Assembly (NCBI GenBank): GCA_964568045.1
Contig: CAZMOL010000007.1
Span: forward strand, 1-34,144
Direction: 5' to 3'
Length of the DNA: 34,144 nt
From: CAZDDA01 sp964568045
Lineage (GTDB): Bacteria > Bipolaricaulota > Bipolaricaulia > UBA7950 > UBA9294
In this document: piece after piece, positions 23,850 to 31,977 of the stretch
Layout: every line of letters starts with the position of its first letter
How positions within the stretch are numbered: the first letter of the stretch is position 1
Position numbers and translations under genes: made by a program
The notes under the pieces: generated by a model
Told to the model about the DNA's origin: nothing
Database searches by the model: none
The model's input: only the letters and a program-made list of their open reading frames with translations

Positions 23850-25382
23850 TCACGCAAGATCTTCATCGATTGACCGGTACTGGATAGCCTCGGCGAGGTG
23901 TTCTGCATAAATGAGCGATGTTCCTTCGAGGTCGGCGATCGTCCGTGCCACCTTGAGTACACGCGTGTAGGCCCGTGCGCTCAATGCGAATCGATCGATT
24001 GCCATTCCCAGGAGTTCCTTTGCATCCTCCTTCAGCACGCAATACTCGGTAGTCTCCTTTGGATCAAGCTGAGCATTGGAAAACCGGCCCGGCTTATCCT
24101 TCAGACGCTCGTATTGTATCTGTCTTGCCATCTCCACTCTAGTCTGGATGGACGCTGCGCCCTCTCCACGGGGTCGGGCAAGGAGTTCCTCTGGAACAAG
24201 ACGGGGAACCTCGATGTACAGGTCGATCCGATCGAGAAACGGGCCGGAGAGTCTCTTGCGATACCGCCGTATCTCGTGGGGGTTGCACGTGCAGTGGCGG
24301 CGATGATCGCCCAGGTGGCCACACGGACACGGATTCATCGCTCCGACCAGGGTGATGTTGGCTGGGTAGCGGACTGAGACACCGGCCCTGGATAGTAGGA
24401 TGCTACGATCCTCGAGTGGTTGTCGAAGGCTCTCCAGCACGCGGCGATCGAACTCGGGAAGTTCGTCGAGAAACAGCACGCCGTGGTGGGCTAGGGTGAT
24501 CTCACCGGGCCCGGGAAGCCCGTGCCCACCGCCAACCATGCCTGCATACGAGATCGTGTGATGAGGTGTCCGGAAAGGCCGTTTGGTGATCAAAGGAACG
24601 TTGTCGTCGGCCAGACCGGCGATGCTGTATACGCGGGTTACTTCAAGCGCCTCTGCAAACGAAAGGAGTGGAAGGATTCCCGGCAAGCAGCGAGCAAGCA
24701 GGCTTTTCCCTGCTCCGGGTGGTCCTGTCATCAGCACGTTGTGACCTCCCGCTGCTGCAACCTCCAGGGCCCGCTTCGCCTGTTCCTGCCCTTTTACCTG
24801 GCCGATATCAAAGGGTGGATCAGTAGTGATCTGGTCCATCAGTGCATTCCGATCGATCTGAAAGCGGGGGATGGAGAGGCTGCCGGCAAGCAGAGCGGCC
24901 GCCTCGGCGAGTGTCTGCACTGGATAGACGGCAATTCCGCCAGCAAGGGCTGCCTCAGCGGCATTCGCGTTTGGGACGATCACCCGATCGAGTTTTGCTT
25001 CTGCGGCAGCCAGTGCGATTGGGAGCACCCCGCGTACACCTCGCACTTCACCGTCAAGCGCAAGTTCCCCCACCACCAAGTAGTCCGTGGATGGAGAAAC
25101 TTGCTCGGAGGCAATGAGGATACTGAGGGCCGTCGGCAGGTCAAAACCGACCCCTTCCTTGCGCAGATCAGCCGGAGCCAGGTTGGCGGTGATACGTTTG
25201 GACGGGAAAGCGTACCCTGAATTCTTGATTGCGCTGCGGATCCGCTCCCGACTCTCGGTGACCTCCTTCTCTGGAAGGCCCACCACTTGAAATGCAGGAA
25301 GTCCGCCCGCCACGTCGCACTGAACCTCCACCAATGCGGCTTCGATTCCGACAATCACCGCACTCATCAGCCGGGCAAACAT
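23850..25382 (-). CDS. comM: ComM/YifB-type AAA+ ATPase (Mg chelatase-like)
   Basis: This 510-residue protein has an N-terminal Lon-protease-like fold (MSAVIVGIEAALVEVQCDVAGGLPAFQVVGLP, VGELALDGEVRGVRGVLP) and a central AAA+ domain. Walker A GPPGAGKSLLA lies at about 220-230 and Walker B VLFLDELPEF at about 303-312. The HHTISYAGMVGGG segment and MNPCPCGHLGD...HCTC (a metal-binding-like Cys cluster) are typical of YifB/ComM. A helical C-terminal domain follows (LSARAYTRVLKVARTIADLEG). ComM is a hexameric helicase that promotes branch migration during natural transformation. The ATG at 25382 follows GAGGGA; a second ATG at 25367 overlaps the yraN stop (TGATG) and is an alternative. It is co-oriented with yraN, a common pairing. 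Confidence 0.95.
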   Translation of the reverse strand: MFARLMSAVIVGIEAALVEVQCDVAGGLPAFQVVGLPEKEVTESRERIRSAIKNSGYAFPSKRITANLAPADLRKEGVGFDLPTALSILIASEQVSPSTDYLVVGELALDGEVRGVRGVLPIALAAAEAKLDRVIVPNANAAEAALAGGIAVYPVQTLAEAAALLAGSLSIPRFQIDRNALMDQITTDPPFDIGQVKGQEQAKRALEVAAAGGHNVLMTGPPGAGKSLLARCLPGILPLLSFAEALEVTRVYSIAGLADDNVPLITKRPFRTPHHTISYAGMVGGGHGLPGPGEITLAHHGVLFLDELPEFDRRVLESLRQPLEDRSILLSRAGVSVRYPANITLVGAMNPCPCGHLGDHRRHCTCNPHEIRRYRKRLSGPFLDRIDLYIEVPRLVPEELLARPRGEGAASIQTRVEMARQIQYERLKDKPGRFSNAQLDPKETTEYCVLKEDAKELLGMAIDRFALSARAYTRVLKVARTIADLEGTSLIYAEHLAEAIQYRSIDEDLA

Positions 25383-25732
25383 TGTCCCTCAACTTGAAAC
25401 GCGTCTCGATACAGCGTGATTCTGCCTCCCTGAAGAGCAACCAGATCGAAGCGCACTGCAAGTTCGGAGTCCACCTTGTTCAGATAGGCACGTGCGGTCG
25501 CAACGATCCGCTGGCGTTTCCGAGGGGTGAGCGCTGCCTCCGGTCCCCCGAACCCTGCACTTGTGCGGCTCTTTACCTCAACAAAGACAAGGGTTTCCCC
25601 ATCTCGAGCAATGATATCCAGCTCCCCAAATGGGGAGCGCCAGTTGCGCTCAATGATGGCATAGCCTTGGCTGCGCAGGTAGGCGCAGGCCATCTCTTCC
25701 CCACGCTGGCCCGAAATAACCCCGTTATTCAT
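25367..25732 (-). CDS. yraN: YraN/UPF0102 family nuclease-like protein
   Basis: This 121-residue protein has the YraN pattern: GQRGEEMACAYLRSQGYAIIERNWRSPFGELDIIARDGETLVFVEVK in outline, with the restriction-endonuclease-like core GELDII and VEVKSR. FGGPEAALTPRKRQRI and a C-terminal RFDLVAL follow. The Glu-Asp and E-x-K residues match a PD-(D/E)XK-type site. The biochemical role is not firmly known; related proteins are often next to rnhB or comM, which suggests DNA or RNA processing. It overlaps comM by 1 or 16 bases, depending on the comM start, and is the first gene of the unit. Confidence 0.93.
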   Translation of the reverse strand: MNNGVISGQRGEEMACAYLRSQGYAIIERNWRSPFGELDIIARDGETLVFVEVKSRTSAGFGGPEAALTPRKRQRIVATARAYLNKVDSELAVRFDLVALQGGRITLYRDAFQVEGQCLPG

Positions 25733-25752
25733 TGTCTTCGATGACCTTCAAT

Positions 25753-25782
25753 ATAATAGCTTCATGATAAGGAGGAAAGCAA
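25753..25782 (-). promoter_or_regulatory. Possible yraN-comM promoter
   Basis: On the minus strand TTGCTT (25782-25777) is followed after 18 bases by TATTAT (25758-25753), about 20 bases before the yraN ATG. Matches are moderate. It is divergent from the deaminase promoter, with the perfect inverted repeat lying between the two. Confidence 0.4.
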
Positions 25783-25789
25783 GCTGTTG

Positions 25790-25810
25790 CGCGATGTGAT
25801 CCACATCGCG
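25790..25810. promoter_or_regulatory. Perfect 9-bp inverted repeat abutting a promoter
   Basis: The left arm CGCGATGTG (25790-25798) and right arm CACATCGCG (25802-25810) are exact reverse complements around ATC. The right arm ends immediately before the -35 box TTGAAC at 25811. The position suits a dimeric regulator of the divergent yraN-comM and deaminase promoters. There is no T tract, so a terminator is unlikely. Confidence 0.6.
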
Positions 25811-25839
25811 TTGAACCCCTGCCTGCGAGCAGCTATAAT
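25811..25839 (+). promoter_or_regulatory. Strong promoter of the deaminase-rpsO-pnp region
   Basis: TTGAAC (25811-25816, 4/6) and a perfect TATAAT (25834-25839) are separated by 17 bases. Transcription would start near 25846, leaving a leader of about 30 bases before the deaminase ATG. That is too short for most known riboswitches. Confidence 0.7.
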
Positions 25840-25875
25840 CTCTGCCCAAAGCAGGAAAGCAAAAGAGAAGGTTGG

Positions 25876-27159
25876 ATGCGAACAGTCCTTAGCAATGTAC
25901 TGGCCGTGATTGACGGCACGGCGCCCCCAAGACCTGCAAATCTCCAAATCGATGGGACAAGGATTTGCGCGATTAGTGAAGATCCCTTTCCTACCGACGC
26001 ATCAGAACAGGTAATCGATGGGCGGGGGAAGCTGGCGATAAGTGGGTTTGTCAATGCCCATACCCACCTCCCGATGGTGCTTTTCAGGGGATTGGCCGAG
26101 GACATTCCATTGAAGGCCTGGCTTGAGGACCACATTTGGCCGATAGAAAGGAAGCTGCAGGCGGAAGAGATCTACTGGGCCTCGCTGCTCGGACTTATCG
26201 AGATGATCCGCACGGGGACGACCCTGTTTGCCGATATGTACTTTCACTGCGATGAGATCGGGCGTGCGGTTGAGGAGGCCGGCCTCCGTGTACTGCTGTC
26301 CTACGGGATTATCTCTCCGAGCATGGACGAGCGAGGAAAAGCAGAGTTGGCAAAGGCGGAAGCAGTTATTCGTCGGTGGGAAGACGCGGCGGACGGCCGG
26401 ATCAAGACCGCGGTCAGCCCACACGCAGTGTATACATGTGGAGAGGAGGTGTGGGCAGCGGCGATCGAACTTGCGCGGAAGCACGACGTCCCCATTCACA
26501 CCCACCTTGCAGAGTCCGAAGAAGAGGTGAAGTGGTGCCGCAAGGAGAAGGATGAAACTCCGGTTGCTACCCTTGATCGATGTGGAGCCTTCTCAGTACC
26601 GACCATTGCCGCGCACTGTGTGCACGTAAGCGATGAGGACATTGCCCTTCTGGCCGACCGCAGGGTCAACGTCGTTCACTGTCCGAAGAGCAATGCGAAG
26701 CTCGGAAACGGAATTGCACCGATTGCAGCGATGCGAAGGGCCGGGGTGCAGGTGGCATTGGGAACCGATGGAGCGGCTACTAACAACAGCCTCGATATGA
26801 TTGAAGAGATGCGCGTGGCAAGCCTTCTTGCCAAAGCGACCACTGGCGATCCGGCCGTGCTTCCGGCGCCAGAGGCAGTGAGAATGGCAACCCAGGCAGG
26901 AGCACAGGCATTGGGAGGGACGGGAGAGACGCTGGCGGTTGGACAACCCGCCGATATTGTCATCATTGACCTCGACCGGGTGCACACCCTTCCGAGCTAT
27001 GATCCTTTCTCGGATCTTGTCTACGCCACACACGCGTGTGACATCACCGATGTTCTGGTTGCCGGGCGATTTCTGCTGAGAAATGGAGAACTTACTACGA
27101 TTGACGAGGAAAGAGTAAAGCACGAAGTGAAGCGTCTGTCAAACAAGTACAGAAACTGA
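25876..27159 (+). CDS. mtaD: Amidohydrolase, 5-methylthioadenosine/S-adenosylhomocysteine deaminase type
   Basis: This 427-residue protein belongs to the ATZ/TRZ (SsnA/MtaD) branch of metal-dependent amidohydrolases. Metal and catalytic motifs are NAHTHLPM (His62, His64), SPHAVYTC, HTHLAES (His208, His210, Glu213), AAHCVH (His247) and GTDGAATNN (Asp298). FRGLAEDIPLKAWLEDHIWP and GNGIAPIAAM are typical of the MTA/SAH deaminase subgroup. These enzymes deaminate methylthioadenosine, S-adenosylhomocysteine or adenosine to the inosine forms. Related members deaminate guanine or triazines, so the substrate is likely but not proven. The ATG lies about 30 bases from the predicted transcription start. 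rpsO follows after 59 bases and may be co-transcribed. Confidence 0.88.
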   Translation: MRTVLSNVLAVIDGTAPPRPANLQIDGTRICAISEDPFPTDASEQVIDGRGKLAISGFVNAHTHLPMVLFRGLAEDIPLKAWLEDHIWPIERKLQAEEIYWASLLGLIEMIRTGTTLFADMYFHCDEIGRAVEEAGLRVLLSYGIISPSMDERGKAELAKAEAVIRRWEDAADGRIKTAVSPHAVYTCGEEVWAAAIELARKHDVPIHTHLAESEEEVKWCRKEKDETPVATLDRCGAFSVPTIAAHCVHVSDEDIALLADRRVNVVHCPKSNAKLGNGIAPIAAMRRAGVQVALGTDGAATNNSLDMIEEMRVASLLAKATTGDPAVLPAPEAVRMATQAGAQALGGTGETLAVGQPADIVIIDLDRVHTLPSYDPFSDLVYATHACDITDVLVAGRFLLRNGELTTIDEERVKHEVKRLSNKYRN

Positions 27160-27160
27160 G

Positions 27161-27203
27161 CGATCCCATCCTGGGAGAGTGGGGTTTCCCTCTCTCGGGA
27201 TCG
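27161..27203 (+). promoter_or_regulatory. rpsO leader hairpin, candidate S15 autoregulatory element
   Basis: The arms CGATCCC (27161-27167) and GGGATCG (27197-27203) form a perfect 7-bp stem. Inside it, GAGAG and CTCTC can extend the structure. It ends five bases before the AAGGAGGA site (27208-27215) of rpsO. There is no T run, so termination is unlikely. S15 represses its own translation through leader RNA structures in several bacterial groups, which makes this a plausible regulatory site. Confidence 0.45.
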
Positions 27204-27218
27204 GGAGAAGGAGGACAC

Positions 27219-27491
27219 ATGGGGCTTACGAACAACGAGACACAAGAGATTGTCAAGACCTACGGGAAGAGCGAAAAAGATACCGGCTCAGCGAGCGTTC
27301 AAATTGCGCTACTCACTGAGCGCATTACGCAGCTGACCGAACATCTGAACGTCCACAAGAAGGACTTTGGCTCGCAGCACGGTCTGCGCAAGATGGTCGG
27401 GCAGCGCCGCCGGCTGCTGAAGTACATCAAACGCCGAGATCTTGCGGCGTACAGAGACTTGATTCAACAACTAGGAATCAGAGGAGTCTAG
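27219..27491 (+). CDS. rpsO: 30S ribosomal protein S15
   Basis: This 90-residue protein matches bacterial S15 over its whole length. It has the N-terminal helix ETQEIVKTYGKSEKDTGSASVQIALLTERITQLTEHL. The rRNA-binding loop HKKDFGSQHGLRKMVGQRRRLLKYIKRRD (about 46-74) contains the conserved HxxDxxSxxGLxxLVxxRRxLLxYL pattern. S15 is a primary binder of the 16S rRNA central domain. The ATG follows AAGGAGGA at proper spacing. pnp starts seven bases after the stop, preserving the widespread rpsO-pnp order. Confidence 0.98.
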   Translation: MGLTNNETQEIVKTYGKSEKDTGSASVQIALLTERITQLTEHLNVHKKDFGSQHGLRKMVGQRRRLLKYIKRRDLAAYRDLIQQLGIRGV

Positions 27492-27498
27492 ACAACCA

Positions 27499-29952
27499 AT
27501 GCTAATCAGAGAAAGCATACAGTTTGACGGGAAAGAGATTTCCCTGGAAACCGGACGGCTTGCCAAGCAGGCCAACGCGGCTGTCCTTGCCATCTATGGG
27601 GACACGCACGTCCTCGTGACTGTGGGCCTGCAGGAGAGCAGAGAAGATATCGACTATTTCCCACTCCGTGTCGACTACGAAGAACGATTCTACGCCAGTG
27701 GAAAGATCCCCGGCGGATTTTTCAAAAGAGAAGGCAGGCCGAGTGATGTGGCGATCCTGAGTGGTCGAATGATCGATCGGCCGATTCGTCCACTCTTTCC
27801 GGATGGGTACGATGACGAAGTACAGATTGTGGCTACGGTGCTTTCGGCGGAACCCGATTGTGCACCGAGCATCCTGGGAATCCTCGGCGCGTCTGCTGCA
27901 TTGCTGATTTCGGAGGCGCCTTTTGCCGGCCCGATCGCTGCGGTGAAGATCGGACGAAAGGACGGGCAGTTGGTCGTCAACCCCGATGCCGTGTCCCAGG
28001 AAGAGGGTGGCGTTGAGATCACGGTTGCTGGTACAAAAGAGACGGTCACCATGGTGGAGGGAATGATGAACGAACTCTCCGAGGAAGAAGTGGTGGAGGC
28101 GATCGGCCTCGCCCATCGGGCGATTCAAACGCTCGTTGGCTTACAGGAGCAGTTCGCCGAGCGGATCCGCCCCGTGAAAAAGCAGGTTCCTCCGGTTTCC
28201 GAGGATCCTATTCTGCGGGACCGGGTTCGCGAGATCGTGTGGTCTGAATTTCCCTCGATGTACACTGTATCCAACAAGAAGGAGCGGCACGACTTCGTGG
28301 ACTCCCTGCGCGAGCGTGCGATCGAAACCATCGTTGGCGAGGACCTTCCTGCCGATGAGGCGGAAAAGGCGGCCAAGAACGTCGGGACCCTTGTCGATGA
28401 CTTCCACAAGGCGTACATGCGTCAGCGAATCCTCGATCGGGGTGAGCGGATCGACGGTCGCCGGGCAGAGGACCTCCGACCGATCAGCTGTCAGGTCGGC
28501 GTCTTGCCCCGCGCTCATGGCTCCGCTTTGTTCGCACGCGGTGAAACCCAGAGTCTGGGTATAGCCACCCTTGGTGCGACCCGCAGCGACGAACAGATCA
28601 TCGACCAGATGATGAAGGAAGGGCGAAAACGCTTCATGCTCCACTACAACTTCCCTCCCTACTCGGTGGGAGAAGTCCGGCGGATCGGCTCTCCCAGCCG
28701 CCGCTCGATCGGTCATGGCTATCTGGCCGAGGGCGCCCTGAGGGTAGTCCTTCCCAGTGAAGAGGATTTCCCCTATATCATTCGTATTGTCTCCGAGATC
28801 TTGGAGTCGAACGGCTCCTCCTCCATGGCCACCGTCTGCAGTGCCTCGCTTTCGATGATGGACGCGGGCGTGCCGATCAAAAAGCCGGTCGCGGGGATTG
28901 CCATGGGGATGATCGAGGATGAGGCTTCCAGGCGGCATGTGATTCTGACTGACATCCTCGGTACCGAGGATCACTACGGGGACATGGATTTCAAGGTTGC
29001 AGGGACAAACGATGGAATCACTGCATTCCAGTTGGACGTCAAGGTGGGAGGAATCGGCCGGGAAACTCTGCGCGAGGCACTGGAACGTGCCAAGCAGGCT
29101 CGCCTGGCGATCTTAAGTGAGATGGCGCGAGCCATCTCCGCCCCCCGGGATCATCTCTCCCCGTACGCGCCGATGCTGCAAACGATTACCATCCCCGTGG
29201 AGAAGATCGGTTTGGTAATCGGGCCTGGAGGGAAGATGATCCGTCGCATCATTGAAGAGACCGGTGCCGAGATCGACATTGAGGACGACGGCACAGTGAA
29301 GATCGCGGGAATCGACGCCGAGGCAGTAGCGGCAGCGCGAACCCGGATTGAGGATCTCACCGCCGAGCTGGAGGTGGGAGCGGTGATGCAGGCCAAGGTC
29401 ACTCGCATCGTTGACTTCGGAGCCTTCGTCGAGCTTAGGAATGGCACGGAGGGATTGGTGCATGTGTCCAACCTTGCCTCGGGGTACGTGGACAACGTTC
29501 GCGACATCGTCCAACCGGGTGATGAGATCACGATCGAGGTCATCGGCGAAGACAAGATGGGCCGCCCCGATCTGCGCCGCGTTGAAGAAGAGGGAGAAGA
29601 GCCCCGCCCCGAGCGCCGCACGAGGCGCGAGCCATCCAAACGGGGAGGGCAAAGAGCAAGCGCGCCGCGGCCAACGCACTCCATCAAAGTTGGCGACATC
29701 ATTGAGGGGACAGTTGCCAATACCACGGACTACGGAGCGTTCGTTGAGCTGACCCAGGACGTTACGGGCTTGATCCACATCTCGGCCCTTGCCGACGAGT
29801 ACGTCAAGCGGGTAGAGGACATCGTCAAGCCGGGCGACCGAGTTACGGTTGAAGTGTTGAACATCGACGATCGCGGCCGGTTCAAGCTGCGCCGCGTCGT
29901 TCCTGAAACACCTCAGGAGAAGGAGCCCACCGGGTTCGAGGAACGCTGGTGA
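27499..29952 (+). CDS. pnp: Polyribonucleotide nucleotidyltransferase with two C-terminal S1 domains
   Basis: The 817-residue protein is longer than the usual 700-710. Order: first RNase PH domain (residues 1-215, with PLRVDYEERFYASGKIPGGF), the alpha-helical linker, and the second RNase PH domain (about 310-545). The second RNase PH domain holds the catalytic HVILTDILGTEDHYGDMDFKVAGT near 479-502. Then come the KH domain with VIGPGGKMIRRI near 573, a first S1 domain (about 624-695, VTRIVDFGAFVEL and GLVHVS), and an Arg-rich linker (about 700-725). A second S1 domain (about 731-800, TVANTTDYGAFVEL and GLIHIS) ends the protein. PNPase degrades RNA phosphorolytically from the 3' end. The catalytic core looks intact. 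The stop overlaps the M16 peptidase start (GTGA). Confidence 0.97.
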   Translation: MLIRESIQFDGKEISLETGRLAKQANAAVLAIYGDTHVLVTVGLQESREDIDYFPLRVDYEERFYASGKIPGGFFKREGRPSDVAILSGRMIDRPIRPLFPDGYDDEVQIVATVLSAEPDCAPSILGILGASAALLISEAPFAGPIAAVKIGRKDGQLVVNPDAVSQEEGGVEITVAGTKETVTMVEGMMNELSEEEVVEAIGLAHRAIQTLVGLQEQFAERIRPVKKQVPPVSEDPILRDRVREIVWSEFPSMYTVSNKKERHDFVDSLRERAIETIVGEDLPADEAEKAAKNVGTLVDDFHKAYMRQRILDRGERIDGRRAEDLRPISCQVGVLPRAHGSALFARGETQSLGIATLGATRSDEQIIDQMMKEGRKRFMLHYNFPPYSVGEVRRIGSPSRRSIGHGYLAEGALRVVLPSEEDFPYIIRIVSEILESNGSSSMATVCSASLSMMDAGVPIKKPVAGIAMGMIEDEASRRHVILTDILGTEDHYGDMDFKVAGTNDGITAFQLDVKVGGIGRETLREALERAKQARLAILSEMARAISAPRDHLSPYAPMLQTITIPVEKIGLVIGPGGKMIRRIIEETGAEIDIEDDGTVKIAGIDAEAVAAARTRIEDLTAELEVGAVMQAKVTRIVDFGAFVELRNGTEGLVHVSNLASGYVDNVRDIVQPGDEITIEVIGEDKMGRPDLRRVEEEGEEPRPERRTRREPSKRGGQRASAPRPTHSIKVGDIIEGTVANTTDYGAFVELTQDVTGLIHISALADEYVKRVEDIVKPGDRVTVEVLNIDDRGRFKLRRVVPETPQEKEPTGFEERW

Positions 29953-31217
29953 TAACGCCACTCTACGAGGGCGCGTTCACTGCCACACTGACGAGCGGGC
30001 TGCAGGTTCTCGTGGAAGAGATTCCCTCCTCCCGTTGCGTCAGTGTGGGTATCTGGATCAAGGTGGGCAGCCGTGATGACCCTCCTTCTCGCAAGGGTTT
30101 GGCACACTTCCTGGAGCATCTGTTGTTTAAGGGAACAGTCACGCGGGACGCAGCACGGATTGCGCGTGAGATCGACGCGATCGGCGGACACCTGAACGGC
30201 GCCACCGGAAAGGAATCCAGTTTTTACTACGCGGAAGTCCCTGCAGATGGTCTTCCTGTAGCCATCGAGCTCTTGGCCGACTTGGTACAACACCCCGTGT
30301 TTGAGTCAGCTGAACTCGAGCGGGAGAGAGGCGTGGTGCTCGAGGAAATCCGTGGTCGTGACGACGATCCGGAGCAGGTTGCCTTTGACTTGTTTGTCGC
30401 AGGCCTGTGGGAGAAAGACCACCCCCTTACGTGGCCGGTTTTGGGAGCCAGAAAGACGATCGCGGATGTACTCCGAGAAGAGGTCGCACAGCACCATCGT
30501 GCCTTCTATCGGCCAGGCAACATGGTTTTTGTTGCCTGTGGGGCAGTCAAAGCGAGATCACTCATAGAGCAGGTCGAGCGGTTGTTCGACGATTTGGCTC
30601 ACCCTTCTTCCCGACCGGCGCGAGTTGCCCCCCAGATGCAAAGTGGTTGTGCCGTCTATGAGCGAGACACAGGACAGACCCATCTCTACGTTGGACTCCC
30701 GGGTACTGCAGCAGACGACGAGGATAGTATTCCTCTTGAGGTTGTGAACACAGTGCTCGGTGACGGGATGAGTTCGCGACTGTTTCGGATCGTCCGCGAA
30801 GAGCGAGGGTTGGCATATGTTATCTCCAGCTCAGTCTCTCACTACTCGGATGTTGGCTCCTGGATTGTCTATGCCGGTATTGCCCCGGAAAACGCAGCTG
30901 AGGTGATGAGTATTACACGTAGCGAGATCGCTTGCCTCAAGCGGGATGGGGCGATCCGGCCCGATGAACTCTCGCTGGCCAAGGCCAAGTTGCGGGGCAA
31001 CCTTGTGTTGAGTCTTGAAACGGACGGAAACCGCATGGCCCGGCTGGGAAGCGCTGTTGTGACAGGGCGGGAGATCCTTTCACCGGATGAGTTGGTCCGC
31101 CGCTTGGAGGCGGTCTGCTCCGAGGATGTTGCCCGGGTCATTGCACGGTTTACGCGGCCTGAAGCGGTGAACCTTGCCGTGATTGGGCCACATTCGGGTG
31201 ATATTGAGGGAATCTGA
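29949..31217 (+). CDS. M16-family zinc metallopeptidase
   Basis: This 422-residue protein begins at a GTG overlapping the pnp stop by four bases. The inverted zinc motif HFLEH (His53, Glu56, His57) lies in GLAHFLEHLLFKGT. The distal zinc ligand is in the ERERGVVLEEI segment near residue 132-133. The C-terminal M16 half carries GMSSRLFRIVREERGLAYVISS, a typical substrate-binding region. Related single-chain bacterial proteins are the processing-protease-like PqqL/YmxG group, often encoded just after pnp. The substrate is unknown. There is no evident signal peptide, so a cytoplasmic location is likely. Coupling with pnp suggests they are made together. Confidence 0.93.
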   Translation: MITPLYEGAFTATLTSGLQVLVEEIPSSRCVSVGIWIKVGSRDDPPSRKGLAHFLEHLLFKGTVTRDAARIAREIDAIGGHLNGATGKESSFYYAEVPADGLPVAIELLADLVQHPVFESAELERERGVVLEEIRGRDDDPEQVAFDLFVAGLWEKDHPLTWPVLGARKTIADVLREEVAQHHRAFYRPGNMVFVACGAVKARSLIEQVERLFDDLAHPSSRPARVAPQMQSGCAVYERDTGQTHLYVGLPGTAADDEDSIPLEVVNTVLGDGMSSRLFRIVREERGLAYVISSSVSHYSDVGSWIVYAGIAPENAAEVMSITRSEIACLKRDGAIRPDELSLAKAKLRGNLVLSLETDGNRMARLGSAVVTGREILSPDELVRRLEAVCSEDVARVIARFTRPEAVNLAVIGPHSGDIEGI

Positions 31218-31241
31218 AAATTCAGCTAGAATCTTGCCACT

Positions 31242-31739
31242 ATGCCGATATCGAGTGCCATCTACCCGGGAAGTTTCGATCCAATCACTTATGGTCACAT
31301 TGACATCCTGCGCCGGGCAAAGAAGCTGTTCACTCGTCTTGTGGTCGCGATTGTAGCCAATCCGAACAAGGCACCTTTGTTCTCCGTTTCCGAACGGGTT
31401 GAGATTACGGCAGAAGCGGTGGCCGAGGAGAAGATCTGCGGGGTGGAGGTCATCAGCTACGACGGACTGTTGATCGATTGCGCCAAGGCCTATGGCGTTG
31501 AGGCGATTGTACGAGGACTGCGTGCCAACTCAGACTTCGACTACGAATTTCAGATGGCGCTCACCAATCGCGACCTCGACGCCGATATCGAGACGGTCTT
31601 CTTCATGACCGCTGGTAAGTACAGCTTTCTGTCCTCCTCAATCGTCAAGGAGGTCAAGCACTACGGTGGGGACGTCAGCACGTTTGTACCCCAAAGCGTT
31701 GAAGAGGCCCTAGCGCGCAAGTTCGCAACCCAGGCATGA
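31242..31739 (+). CDS. coaD: Phosphopantetheine adenylyltransferase
   Basis: This 165-residue CoaD has the nucleotidyl-transferase signature AIYPGSFDPITYGHIDILRRA. The T-x-G-H motif is intact, although Tyr replaces the usual Asn in TNGH. Further motifs are VSERVEI, the phosphopantetheine-side IVRGLRANSDFDYEFQMALTNR (about 87-108), and TAGKYSFLSSSIVKEVKHYGGDVSTFVP, with the SSS-x-VKE end (about 123-150). It catalyses the penultimate step of coenzyme A synthesis, joining ATP and 4'-phosphopantetheine. It follows the M16 gene by 24 bases and is probably the last gene of the deaminase-rpsO-pnp transcription unit. The size is typical. Confidence 0.97.
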   Translation: MPISSAIYPGSFDPITYGHIDILRRAKKLFTRLVVAIVANPNKAPLFSVSERVEITAEAVAEEKICGVEVISYDGLLIDCAKAYGVEAIVRGLRANSDFDYEFQMALTNRDLDADIETVFFMTAGKYSFLSSSIVKEVKHYGGDVSTFVPQSVEEALARKFATQA

Positions 31740-31977
31740 GCCTTTCTGTGACCGGTTTTGTTCTTCGGTCGAAGGCAGGCTTGTCGCTCAGACCTAGATA
31801 AACCGGCCGATCGCCAGTTCCGTTGTTCCCTGCCTTCAGGTCATCATGATCGTTCATGCGGTGGCCGTATTGGTGACACACGTTGGCTACATCCTCCACC
31901 TCACGGTCTTGCCGGAGCCACGCAGTAATCGCTACGCTGGAAGAACAACAACCGGGACAAGAAAGGAGGTAGCAACC

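Noticed and set aside
25787..25909. Possible 40-residue leader peptide starting at TTG behind AAGGAGG, upstream of the deaminase gene
   Set aside because: The predicted deaminase promoter lies inside it, so it would need a separate upstream promoter that I do not see; the sequence resembles nothing known.
28141..28974. Minus-strand open frame opposite pnp
   Set aside because: It is fully contained in the conserved pnp coding region and has no independent support.
31740..31977. Gene or RNA element between coaD and the unrecognised membrane protein
   Set aside because: An in-frame upstream extension to 31846 has no ribosome binding site, and the arms GACCG/CGGTC near 31750 have a long loop and no T tract.
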